A stretch of 37,633 nt of DNA, from assembly GCF_018332695.1 (NCBI RefSeq), contig NZ_BOQN01000134.1, forward strand, positions 1-37,633, read 5' to 3'. The translations under genes were made by a program, and so were the position numbers. The stretch comes from Paractinoplanes toevensis (GTDB lineage: Bacteria > Actinomycetota > Actinomycetes > Mycobacteriales > Micromonosporaceae). Below the pieces are notes generated by a model. The model was not told where the DNA came from. It did no database searches and saw only the letters and a list, made by a program, of their open reading frames with translations. Each line of letters opens with the position of its first letter. Position 1 is the first letter of the stretch. Below, piece after piece: positions 7,510-15,592 of this stretch.

Positions 7510-9825
7510 TTACGATGTTCCAGGATGTCTGCCATCCCGACCGAAGGTCGAACACCATATCCTGTATGCGAGGAACGTACCCGCTCCCACCTCGGCCCAG
7601 AGCTCGGTGCGACGCTGGTGCTTCGCCAACAGCTCGCACAGCTCTGCTGCGGCACCGTCATTGACCCCAGCGTGCTTACGCAACACGGTGATCGCGTCGT
7701 CGGTCCGACGCTGTTCTTCCAACGCGTCGGCGAGCACCCTGCCCGCAGCCCAGTCACCGGCGTCGGAACGGCTCCGCAGTCCTTCTAGATCGCGTCGTTC
7801 GAGCAGGACGCCCGCCAACACCTTCATCGCCGACACATCCTGCGCGTCGGCGAGCTGCCGCAGCTCGTCGAGGTGACCCTGGCCGGCCAATAGCTCGGCT
7901 ATCCGCCGACGCACGTCATGGACAAAGTCGTTCTTGCTTAACTGGCCGCGTAACACCTCGAGCGATGTTTCCTGCGAGATGCGCAGCTGTTGCAACCGGT
8001 CGGCCATGCCGTGCTGGCCGGCGTCGGCGCGCCGCTGCAACTCAGCTGTCTTGCCTCGCGCGGCCAGCACATCCGCCAGCCGCAGGGCTGCGCCGATGTC
8101 ACCGGCATCCGCCAATTGGGCGAGATCATCCCAGCGGCCGTTGTCTTCGAGTAGACGCAACAGCCGACTATGCGCGAACACGTTGCCTTCAGCGGCACGC
8201 TTACGCAATTCCTGCTCGCGTCCCTCGCCAGCGAGAAACTCCGCCAGCAACAGCCTCGCGAATTCGTCGGTCTCCGCTCGCCGCCGCAGGTCGTCGATGC
8301 GGCCCTGTTCTACCAGCTCGCGCGAATGTGCTAACGCCACTTGCTGACGCGCAATGGGATCTCCGCAGTCCGCGGCGCGCTGCATGAACTCCGCTGCCAA
8401 CTCGGACCTACCCCGCGCGGACGCGCGGGAGGCCAGGGTGGTGAGGCGCATGGCGTCACCCGGTTGGTGATCGGCAAGGGCCCGCCAGACGACATCGGGC
8501 AGCTCCATGGCGCGTCGCGTCAAGCACGCGCGCTGGTACAAGAAGTCAGCCGTGATCCAGCCGGCAATCTGTCCCATACCTGCGGATACCGCCGACAGGC
8601 AGCCGGTGGCGCCGTGCATCCGCGTGGTGGCGTAGGTGATCGCCTGCTCGAGCCAGTCGTCCGGAGCTTGCGCCCGCAGCGCGTCCGACACGTACGCGGG
8701 AGCAGCGTGGAAAAGAAACTCGCGGGTCAGTGGCGCATCCTCACCAATACGGCGAGCATCCAACGAGGCGGTGATCACTGCTTTGCCGTAGCACTGCCGC
8801 GGGTCGGTGACGTCGGCGTGTTCCCACCAGCGGACCAATTCGGGACCCGCCGCCAGGACCTGCGTGAATCCGGCGTCCCGGGTGCCCAGGGCGACCCTGA
8901 TCCGCGGGTCGCCACCCAAACGCTCGGCGCGATCCCGTTCAGCGGAAGTGAGGGCGTCGGGGACGTCGACAACCCGAGCTAGACGCAGCAGGGCGCGGTC
9001 ATTGTCGTACGGGTCCGGCTCCGCGGGTGTTCGTGACGCGACCCGGGCGGCGTATTCGGCCGGCCATAAGGTCGCCGCCACTACCAGCCCCGCGTCGAGC
9101 AGCGCGCGAACGGCGCCGATCGGCAGTCCGCCCGGTTCGTTCAAGTAGCGCTGCAATTCGTCCAGCCAGACAACCGTGCGCTTCACGGCTGTGTCAGCAA
9201 TTGCGCGCACGGCCGCGGCGTCGGCCGGCTGCAGCAGCCACCACTCGGGCAGCGCTGCCCTGATGGCTTCTAACATCGATCGGCTCTTGCCGACCGATGA
9301 GCTTCCGCGAACTAGGACGAAACCGCCGCGGCGGCTGGCCGCAGTGATCGCCGTGCGCAGGTCCGCGTCCAGGTCGCGCGGCACATACGGTGGCAGCTCG
9401 TCCGCGCCGCCCTCAAGCTGGATTGAGGCGTGGACGCCCAGTCGGCGCGGGTCCGCGTCGCGAACGCGCACCGCACCGGGCGGCCTGCGCAGATGTGCCG
9501 TGCTGACCCGCTCCAACGCGGCCAGCCACGGCTGCTGCGCGTCCGTGGCGAGCCCGCAGGCGGACAGGAACGTGACCACGGTGTCCGGGGATGGGATCGA
9601 CTTGCCGCGGATTAGATCGCTGATCGTGCTGGGCGCCAGCGCATGACGCTTCTTCGCCGGCTCGCCGCCGACGGCCTTGTCCAGGGACGAATACGACCGT
9701 CTGGCGCGCAACAGGTTCAGGGCGTCGGCTAATTCCGGCAGGGTGTACACCCGGCCCGGGTCGGGCGAGCCAGCGCTATTCGGTGGAGATTCACCGGAGG
9801 GCACCGAACCACCGTAGACCTCCAT
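7510..9825 (-). CDS. HTH-STAND NTPase with repeat-rich C-terminus
   Basis: 771 residues. Residues 25-100 look like an Xre-type HTH domain (YTLPELADALNLLRARRSYS, then TISDLIRGKSIPSPDTV). A P-loop NTPase follows: Walker A GSSSVGKS at about 174-181 and Walker B-like VVWLDELQ at about 218-225. The C-terminal half (about 470-760) is a chain of short helical repeats (AEFLAGEGREQELRKRAAEG; ADVLAARGKTAELQRRADAG), a degenerate TPR-like or Sel1-like solenoid. This layout fits STAND-class signalling ATPases, in which the repeats sense a ligand. It may act as a transcription regulator or in phage defence; neither is shown. ATG 9825 is the likeliest start; GTG 9804 is an alternative. Confidence 0.75.
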   Translation of the reverse strand: MEVYGGSVPSGESPPNSAGSPDPGRVYTLPELADALNLLRARRSYSSLDKAVGGEPAKKRHALAPSTISDLIRGKSIPSPDTVVTFLSACGLATDAQQPWLAALERVSTAHLRRPPGAVRVRDADPRRLGVHASIQLEGGADELPPYVPRDLDADLRTAITAASRRGGFVLVRGSSSVGKSRSMLEAIRAALPEWWLLQPADAAAVRAIADTAVKRTVVWLDELQRYLNEPGGLPIGAVRALLDAGLVVAATLWPAEYAARVASRTPAEPDPYDNDRALLRLARVVDVPDALTSAERDRAERLGGDPRIRVALGTRDAGFTQVLAAGPELVRWWEHADVTDPRQCYGKAVITASLDARRIGEDAPLTREFLFHAAPAYVSDALRAQAPDDWLEQAITYATTRMHGATGCLSAVSAGMGQIAGWITADFLYQRACLTRRAMELPDVVWRALADHQPGDAMRLTTLASRASARGRSELAAEFMQRAADCGDPIARQQVALAHSRELVEQGRIDDLRRRAETDEFARLLLAEFLAGEGREQELRKRAAEGNVFAHSRLLRLLEDNGRWDDLAQLADAGDIGAALRLADVLAARGKTAELQRRADAGQHGMADRLQQLRISQETSLEVLRGQLSKNDFVHDVRRRIAELLAGQGHLDELRQLADAQDVSAMKVLAGVLLERRDLEGLRSRSDAGDWAAGRVLADALEEQRRTDDAITVLRKHAGVNDGAAAELCELLAKHQRRTELWAEVGAGTFLAYRIWCSTFGRDGRHPGTS

Positions 9826-9990
9826 TTCAATGCGGCGGTAGGCGCTGATCACCCGCAAGCGGTACGAGCAGCCGCTTCGGCTTCCTCCGGCCTTGCTGCC
9901 GGACCCGCCCCACGGCTGCGACCGTCAGGTCAACAACCGACAGGGCCCCGGCCGGCCAGCCCGCTCTAGATCTAAACGCGGGAGACGACC

Positions 9991-10101
9991 ATGAACACCT
10001 ACGACTGGATCACCATCGTCCACGCCGTCGGCGACCTGCTCTACCTCGTCGCAGCGATTATTACGGTCATCACCATCCTGGCCGAGCGTCGCCAGCGATA
10101 G
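9991..10101 (+). CDS. 36-residue single-pass membrane peptide
   Basis: A short ORF (MNTYDWITIVHAVGDLLYLV, then AAIITVITILAERRQR) with GGGAG seven bases upstream of its ATG. Residues 8-30 form one hydrophobic helix, and the C-terminal ERRQR would stay in the cytoplasm. It is divergent from the HTH-STAND gene, about 165 bases away, and could share its promoter region. Evidence is the ribosome-binding site, codon bias and a clean TM helix. Function unknown. Confidence 0.55.
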   Translation: MNTYDWITIVHAVGDLLYLVAAIITVITILAERRQR

Positions 10102-10756
10102 GCCCGGAACGTGAGGTCGGGAGCAGATTGCGGGAATGCCCTGCTCCTGCCTCCAGCGCAGCAGCCTGCCGCCGCCGTCGGCACATCGGCGCTGGCCGCC
10201 GCCACACCGCCCTCACCGACCGCCTCAACTCATAGAGCCCTGCGATCGGTACCGGAAGATCGAGGGGAATCGGGGCATGCCCACGGGCTCTGGAGAAGAA
10301 CACCGAGGCAGGGGCCGAGCATTGATGACCCACGCTGGCGTGTGGTGTTTGCTCGCTGCCGTTGTGTCTGCCGCTGGCACGGTTGGCCGGCGGTCGCTCG
10401 TGGCTGACATATGAGCCGGTTATCGGCCTGGCCAAGGTACTCAGGTGGCAGACCAGATTGCGATATCTTTCGCGCTAACGAGGACTCCGGCGTCAGGCCT
10501 CGAAGGCACCGCCGGCGGCCAAAGATATCGACGTACCTGCCGTTAGAACTAAAACTACCCACTTTGCTCATGGCGGTCCGGTTTGCGCACAACCAAGGCG
10601 TTCACGGCCCGGTGCCCGACACACTGTCTCGGTCTGTCAGCGTGTCGCCGACTCGCCGCATGATCCTCTTGTCGGCTTGTCCAATACATCCCAATGGAGG
10701 CCCCGCGGCGAACAGAGTGGTGGCCCGGGGGCCGGGTGATTTCTTACGGTGTGCGA
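10102..10756. other. Non-coding or decayed stretch
   Basis: 655 bases without a supportable gene. Open frames on both strands lack ribosome-binding sites and keep changing frame. A less GC-rich patch near 10540-10570 may be promoter material. No tRNA, IS end or convincing terminator was seen. Confidence 0.35.
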
Positions 10757-11422
10757 ATGTCATCTCCTCAGTCCAGCACCGTTCCGGTTTCCGGAGCGCC
10801 GCGGACGTCACGCCTGGCAAGTTTGGGCCCTCGACGCTGGCGGGCGTCGGCGTTGTTCCTTGTCGGCGTCCTGGTGGCGGGCATCGCGGGCACGGGCTAC
10901 CTGTGGTTGCGGGACAGCGGCCGCCGTCAGGTCTGGGTGGCCGCCAGCGACCTTCCGGCATACCGCCAGTTTTCGCCCGGGGACCTGCGGCTGGCCTGGA
11001 TCCGGGCGGGCGAACTCCCCCGCGACTCACTCGGCAAAGACGCGGTGGTCGTGGATCGGTACAGCCTTTCGGCCCTCCGCCGGGGCAGGCCGTTGCCCGC
11101 GGCCACCGTAGGGCCGGCGTTACCCGGCGGCAGTCTGAAGGGCCGATCCGTGGTGAGCTTGCCGGCGTCGGCGGCGGACATCGGCGGTGCGCTGATCGCT
11201 CGCGGCGGCCGGATCGCCGTGCTCCTGTCCAGCACGGCGAGCGAGGGGCCTCGCAACGGGGTGCTGAACGACGCGTTCGTGCTCGACGTGCGACCGGTCG
11301 GCAAGCAACCCGACGCGTTCGTCGTGGTCCTGGGTGTTCCCGCAGCAAGCGAGTCGGTGCTGCTGGCCGCGGGTGGAACGGCGAAAATGTTCTTCGTGCG
11401 GACGGCCGAAGGGTCGCCCTGA
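10757..11422 (+). CDS. SAF domain-containing membrane protein (CpaB/RcpC-like)
   Basis: 221 residues. After a polar N-terminus, residues 30-51 form one TM helix (WRASALFLVGVLVAGIAGTG). Then comes RRQVWVAASDLPAYRQFSPG, DLRLAWI, and later SLSALRRGRPLPAATVGPAL. This is the SAF domain pattern (V.A..DLP.G..L...DL) seen in CpaB/RcpC pilus-assembly proteins and in many actinobacterial single-pass proteins. SAF domains bind carbohydrate or peptidoglycan-like ligands in some homologues. It has no pilus neighbours here, so a tad-pilus role is unlikely. It converges with the next gene, leaving seven bases between stop codons. Confidence 0.75.
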   Translation: MSSPQSSTVPVSGAPRTSRLASLGPRRWRASALFLVGVLVAGIAGTGYLWLRDSGRRQVWVAASDLPAYRQFSPGDLRLAWIRAGELPRDSLGKDAVVVDRYSLSALRRGRPLPAATVGPALPGGSLKGRSVVSLPASAADIGGALIARGGRIAVLLSSTASEGPRNGVLNDAFVLDVRPVGKQPDAFVVVLGVPAASESVLLAAGGTAKMFFVRTAEGSP

Positions 11423-11429
11423 CGCAGCG

Positions 11430-12371
11430 TCATTCGCCGTGATCGCGCCGGCGCCGGCGCCGGTGCAGCGACTGAGGTCTTCCCCATGACGGCGGCGAGT
11501 TGTTCACGATGAAGCCGGTGATCTCCTTGAAAGCGGCTCGCTCGTCGCGCACGTCGGGCGGTGTAGGCCACTGCTCTAGCAGGAGATGCCGGTAAAGGTC
11601 GAACGCGGTCCGTTGTTGCTCGGCCAATTCCTCCGCCGCGGAGAAAGAGAGCACATAGAACAGGTACGCGATCAGGGCGCCACCGATGAAGCAGACGGCG
11701 AACAGCAAAGGCGGGCCGCCGCAGAGGAGAGTCACCGCCGCGCCAATGAACCCGGTCGTCGCGGACAGGAACGAGACCACGAGCGGAAACTCGTACTCGA
11801 CGATGAACTCCTCGTATTCCGCCCGGAACTCGGCCGGCAGCAGCGGGAACAGTCGCGGCCAGAACTGGATGGTGTCCATCTCGTAACGCGACAGGGCATA
11901 GCGTTCCCCCGCGAGCAGGATGTTGCCGAGCGTGGTCGGCAGAACCTCGCCCTCCTCGGCCTCCTCGGAGGCGTCCTCGATCAACGTGTAGCGGTGGAAT
12001 GCGCGCTCGTGATCGTCATTCTCACCCTCCCACAGCTCCCACCTTCGCTTCCTGTGCCAGTCGATGCCGGGTGCGTTCCGGCCGAAGAGACGGATCAAGG
12101 GGTATCCCTCGAAGATCTGTACGATGGTGCGCCATTGGCTGGCGACCGCTACGGCCAGGAACCAGACGATCGCCGACACGGTGAGGAGAGTGACAGCCTT
12201 ACTGATGGCGTCGAGCCGGCCCCACCACGCGCCGACGATCCGCATCGAGCCGACATTCTGGATCACCACAAGGGCCAGGACGCCGGCGAATACGGTCGTG
12301 GGAAGCAGCGCATTGAACAGGAACCGGCGCCGGAACACCGTGGACAAGGTGGCCAGCGTGCCGGGAATCAT
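11430..12371 (-). CDS. Four-TM membrane protein of unknown function
   Basis: 313 residues with two N-terminal hydrophobic segments (about 18-40 and 58-80), a large charged central domain rich in Glu, Trp and Arg (WHRKRRWELWEGENDDHERA), then two more TM segments (about 197-245) and an Arg-rich tail. It could be an integral membrane sensor or effector; no family is recognised. Its ATG is four bases downstream of the stop of the zinc-ribbon gene, so the two are probably translationally coupled. Confidence 0.7.
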   Translation of the reverse strand: MIPGTLATLSTVFRRRFLFNALLPTTVFAGVLALVVIQNVGSMRIVGAWWGRLDAISKAVTLLTVSAIVWFLAVAVASQWRTIVQIFEGYPLIRLFGRNAPGIDWHRKRRWELWEGENDDHERAFHRYTLIEDASEEAEEGEVLPTTLGNILLAGERYALSRYEMDTIQFWPRLFPLLPAEFRAEYEEFIVEYEFPLVVSFLSATTGFIGAAVTLLCGGPPLLFAVCFIGGALIAYLFYVLSFSAAEELAEQQRTAFDLYRHLLLEQWPTPPDVRDERAAFKEITGFIVNNSPPSWGRPQSLHRRRRRRDHGE

Positions 12372-12375
12372 CGGC

Positions 12376-12540
12376 TCAGCTACCGGGTGGAGGATTCACG
12401 CGTATGGCTCGAGCGCCGCACCGCGGGCAGTAGCGAAGGTTGGGCGCGCGTTTCGCGGTCCACGTGCAGACCGTGCATTTGAAACGGACCTTCGGCTGGC
12501 GTCGCGGAATACCGGCGGGCCGGCCACCTCCAGGTGCCAT
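12376..12540 (-). CDS. Small zinc-ribbon protein
   Basis: 54 residues: MAPGGGRPAGIPRRQPKVRF, then KCTVCTWTAKRAPNLRYCPR and CGARAIRVNPPPGS. Two CxxC pairs (CTVC and CPRC) 16 residues apart form a zinc ribbon. The ATG at 12540 has AGGGGG about six bases upstream. The stop lies four bases before the start of the four-TM protein, so it leads a two-gene operon. It may bind nucleic acid or act as a partner or maturation factor for the membrane protein. Confidence 0.65.
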   Translation of the reverse strand: MAPGGGRPAGIPRRQPKVRFKCTVCTWTAKRAPNLRYCPRCGARAIRVNPPPGS

Positions 12541-12798
12541 CGACGCCCCCTGCCAACGGCCGGACCTCTCTTGTCCATGACTATGACCGATGGTCGCGTG
12601 GAATCCACCCGATGTACAGAGGGCGCCGTGTAGTCCCCATCCGCACGCCGCCGTCGCGCCGAGCCCGATCCACTTCGTCCTACTCCGCATGGGTCGGATC
12701 ATGTCGCGGGCAACTTGGCGGCCCGACCCGGAACCCATCAACCGCGGTCATCTATCGGTTACGGATCGAAGGGACGGAGGTGTTGAGAAACCGCACCG

Positions 12799-13150
12799 CT
12801 ACGCGTCGTTGAAGACCGCGGCGCGGGCGCGGTGCAGGGTCGGCTTCTCGATCTGGTCGACGACGGCGACGGCCAGATCCGCGTTCGAAGGACCGCTCTC
12901 GACGGCTCGCCGCCGAGCCGGTAGCGGCCCCGGCGCAAGCTGGCCATCAGGAGCATGGCCGGCAGGGTGAGCATCGTCCACTCGGCGCCGTAATCCTGCA
13001 ACCGCGTCAGGTCGGCGCCGTAATCCCGCAGCCGCGTCAGGCCGGCAGCGTGTCCCTCCCCGAACGCCCGGAATAGCTCGGGCAGCGATTCGGCGCCCTC
13101 AAGGTTGCTGAATAGGCCGATCGTGAGGATCCGGAGGACGCGGGAGCGGC
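12799..13150 (-). pseudogene. Frameshifted fragment of an unknown gene
   Basis: One minus frame encodes AGLTRLRDYGADLTRLQDYG followed by AEWTMLTLPAMLLMASLRRG; a neighbouring frame carries on with SGPSNADLAVAVVDQIEKPT and LHRARAAVFNDA before a stop at 12799. Both have coding-like composition, and together they read as one protein broken by a frameshift near 12900-12930. No family recognised. Confidence 0.35.
12982..13041. repeat. Two 30-base tandem repeats
   Basis: Two copies of a 30-base unit beginning TCGGCGCCGTAATCC and ending GCGTCAGG stand head to tail, with two mismatches. On the minus strand each encodes a 10-residue unit of the LTRLxDYGAx type. The repeat lies inside the frameshifted fragment. 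Confidence 0.7.
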
Positions 13151-13285
13151 GCGTCGGCCGCGTGGGATAAGAACTCCGGATCAAGGTCGGGGGCGCTGTT
13201 GCGTTGTTCGATCGGAGACGTGTTCGGCCTGGCCGCCAGGCTGCGGTGACCCGGCCCCGCCGCGGTGCGGTGTCATCGTTCGGAG

Positions 13286-13477
13286 TCAGGTCGCCGTGCC
13301 GAGTTCGGTGAACGCGGCTGCCAAGCGCAGCCGGAGTGGCGTCTCGGTCTCGTAGTGTCCGCGGCGCAGGTTCTGAAGGAAGGCGTGCCCGGTGATCACG
13401 GTCTGGGCGGGGCCCGTCGGTGCGTAGTCCGCGCATCGGCAGGAGCCGGTGCTGAGCCAGCTGCGATCGGCTTCGAC
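13286..13477 (-). pseudogene. Transposase C-terminal tail fragment
   Basis: The minus strand reads VEADRSWLSTGSCRCADYAP, TGPAQTVITGHAFLQNLRRG, HYETETPLRLRLAAAFTELG and then stops. The GHAFLQNLRRGHYE-LRLAAAFTEL pattern recurs at the end of actinobacterial DDE transposases. There is no start codon and no catalytic domain. The exact IS family is not clear to me. Confidence 0.4.
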
Positions 13478-14060
13478 CTAAGTTGTTCGCATATTGTTCA
13501 ATGGGATGCCACGCTGCCGAGCTACCGCCGTCTCGCCGACCGCGCCGGCTGGTGTCGCCGCCGCGGTCGCCTCGGTTGCCGGGTTCATCGCCCCGTGGGG
13601 AGCGGATCGTCCCCGCGGCCTGCGGCAACGGGGTAGCTGGAAACTCAGAACGCCATGCTGGCTCGTTCATGGCCGGCGCTGGTAGCCATCGACGGGTGGC
13701 GCGCAGCGTCACCGCAAAGCCACAGCGACGTCCGGAATAAGCAGTCGACCTTGCTGGGTGGCAAATGGTCGAAACGTCACATGACGGGATAAACGAGCAT
13801 TCGGTCAAAGGAGTGATCACTCAATTGACTTAAAGTGATTTTCGCGTTTACGGTTACCCGCCGATCCTGCAAGACCACTCAACGCCGAGGGGAACAGGAC
13901 GTCGGATGCCCGACAAGCCCCACCTGTCCGTTTCACCCCCGAGGGTTGCCACTCTCCGCTTACTGTCGGCATCATGGGGTATCAGAAATGTCAGAGCCAC
14001 GCTCTACAGTTGGCAGCTCAACCAACCAGGTCCACCCCTTCGCCTGGAAGGCTCAGCTAG

Positions 14061-14300
14061 ATGGCAATCAAGATCAAAAAGCCGAAACGAATCAGGGATC
14101 GGAAGGTCAAGCTCAGCCCCAGCAAGCCTGCAGTCGAGGTAACGGAACTGAGCGACGACGAGTGGCGCGCCGCCGCCCGGCGCGGATTGCAGCGGCTCGG
14201 CCTCACCTTCGAAGAGCTCGCCCAACAGGCAGCCGGTCGCCGCTTCGACAGCCCCGAGGCCCTGAAGTTCTGGCGGGTCCTCGGCGGTGAGCGGCCTTGA
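14061..14300 (+). CDS. Small basic protein, first of an overlapping gene pair
   Basis: 79 residues: a Lys/Arg-rich N-terminus (MAIKIKKPKRIRDRKVKL), then LSDDEWRAAARRGLQRLGLT and FEELAQQAAGRRFDSPEALK before FWRVLGG. GGAAGG lies nine bases upstream of the ATG. The C-terminal half looks helical and its 3' end overlaps the next gene by 14 bases. The layout, a small basic protein followed by a larger partner, resembles toxin-antitoxin loci, but I recognise no named family and the functional idea is inference. Confidence 0.65.
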   Translation: MAIKIKKPKRIRDRKVKLSPSKPAVEVTELSDDEWRAAARRGLQRLGLTFEELAQQAAGRRFDSPEALKFWRVLGGERP

Positions 14301-14991
14301 CCTCGGCTCCCAGGCGCGGCGATTCGCCCAAGTCCTGCAGGATGTCCTGAACCGGACTGTATGTGACAACGCTCAAGTTAACGCTGTCATCAATAACAAG
14401 ACGAAGAGTGCGCACATCGGGACGCGCTTGAGCCGCACGGACTTCATGACCGACAAGGTCCAGATGCGCTCGCGTGCCCGCACGAAGATCTGGCTCGATG
14501 TCAGCTCTGTCTGGTATCGCAACGACGAGGGCTTCCTCACTGCCAGGAGCACCTATTGTGGCGTCTATTTAGGTGACGCCCACGAGCAACTGCTCCTGCA
14601 CTACGACTATGAGCGCGAGAAAGATCTCTACACAGAGGCCCATATCCAGGTCGCCGGCACCCATCCGGCACTAGAACGGATGCTGGAAGAAGTTGGTCGT
14701 AGCGGCGACCACATGAAGGACCTGCACTTACCAGTTGGAGGGCGCCGGCTACGACCGTCCCTTGAAGACCTTCTGGAAAGCTTGATCGCTGAGCGACTAC
14801 TCGATCCGAAATCAGGCTACGAGAAGGTTCTCAATGACTCACGGCGCGACTACCGCATCAAGCAAATCTCGGCCCTTGTCCGCTCGAATCAGGAAACGGC
14901 GGCAGCTGCGCTTCGTTCGGCAGGCTGGGAAGTAACCAAGAAGTCCGAGGAAGGATTTTTTTCCGGATTTCGCAAGCATCGAGGACGGTAG
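14287..14991 (+). CDS. Unknown protein, second of an overlapping gene pair
   Basis: 234 residues from a GTG at 14287 inside the previous gene. It has a strand-rich central part (TKIWLDVSSVWYRNDEGF; YCGVYLGDAHEQLLLHYDYE; TEAHIQVAG), a conserved-looking RRLRPSLEDLLESLIAERLL helix, and a basic C-terminal helix ending FFSGFRKHRGR. No signal peptide or TM segment. The 14-base overlap implies coupled translation with the small protein. It may be the effector half of a two-gene system; no family assignment. Confidence 0.65.
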   Translation: MSGLDLGSQARRFAQVLQDVLNRTVCDNAQVNAVINNKTKSAHIGTRLSRTDFMTDKVQMRSRARTKIWLDVSSVWYRNDEGFLTARSTYCGVYLGDAHEQLLLHYDYEREKDLYTEAHIQVAGTHPALERMLEEVGRSGDHMKDLHLPVGGRRLRPSLEDLLESLIAERLLDPKSGYEKVLNDSRRDYRIKQISALVRSNQETAAAALRSAGWEVTKKSEEGFFSGFRKHRGR

Positions 14992-15592
14992 CTACGCACA
15001 CACACAAGTCCGTCGTACGCCTACATCTCCAGCGTACGCGGACTCGATGCGCGTCCCAGGCATCCGAGACTGCGGTGTGGGTGAAACTCGCACCTGCGAA
15101 TCAGTAAGTTCACCGGGAGAACCAAAACTCGATTAAAAGGCCAGTTGTCCGTCATCTCGTGCCGGTTTGATCGATCCGGCTTACCTGTCGCGGATGTGAA
15201 GTGGTAGGCAGGCGCCAAGCGACCTCCGTCAGGGCCTACCGTGACAACCGGAACTTCCGCTCGCCGTCGACCTCGGCGTTTCGGCGAAAGGTGACACCCG
15301 AGTGAATGCCGACCGCGTGGACGGTCATTAACGGTGTCAGTGCCGATGCTCGCACCGCGCCCATCCCCATTCGCTCGTGCGGCGTTGAGGTCTGGACTGA
15401 AGATTTCTTGCCTATAGCTGAACGGTGCGGTGTTCTCGGCCGTCCGGACCGGATTCGGGCAGCGCTGACCAATCGGCCGACCACGACCGCGTTATCGCTA
15501 CTGATCGGATGGTCAAGGCCGTGCGACCGTGGACCCCTAGGGCCGGCACGACATCGCACATGCCGGTACGGACCTCCCGTAAGGGGAATCTT
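14992..15592. other. Intergenic region, protease promoter side
   Basis: About 600 bases without a supported gene. Near its start lies a hairpin (15007-15044). The remainder should include the promoter of the secreted protease. Open frames on both strands lack ribosome-binding sites. Confidence 0.35.
15007..15044 (+). terminator. Hairpin after the 14061-14991 gene pair
   Basis: AGTCCG-T-CGTACGC and GCGTACG-CGGACT pair with one bulged base. It lies 16 bases past the stop of the gene ending at 14991. There is no T run, so it would be a terminator of the actinomycete type or a stabilising hairpin. Confidence 0.45.

Larger units (their letters stand above)
12541..14060. other. Degenerate region with gene fragments
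   Basis: 1.5 kb with no intact gene. It holds a frameshifted fragment with tandem repeats (12799-13150) and a transposase tail (13286-13477). The rest (12541-12798, 13151-13285, 13478-14060) shows no ORF with a ribosome-binding site. The stretch from about 13790 to 13860 is AT-rich for this genome and may carry a promoter. Confidence 0.4.

Noticed and set aside
10230..10592. 120-residue minus-strand frame
   Set aside because: No ribosome-binding site, no domain and no coding-like codon bias.
11586..12482. 298-residue plus-strand frame
   Set aside because: Antisense to the four-TM and zinc-ribbon genes; low-complexity Arg/Glu/Gly composition.
12759..13820. 353-residue minus-strand frame as one protein
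   Set aside because: Coding-like sense appears only in pieces and in different frames; most of it is Arg/Pro/Ser-rich noise across degenerate DNA.
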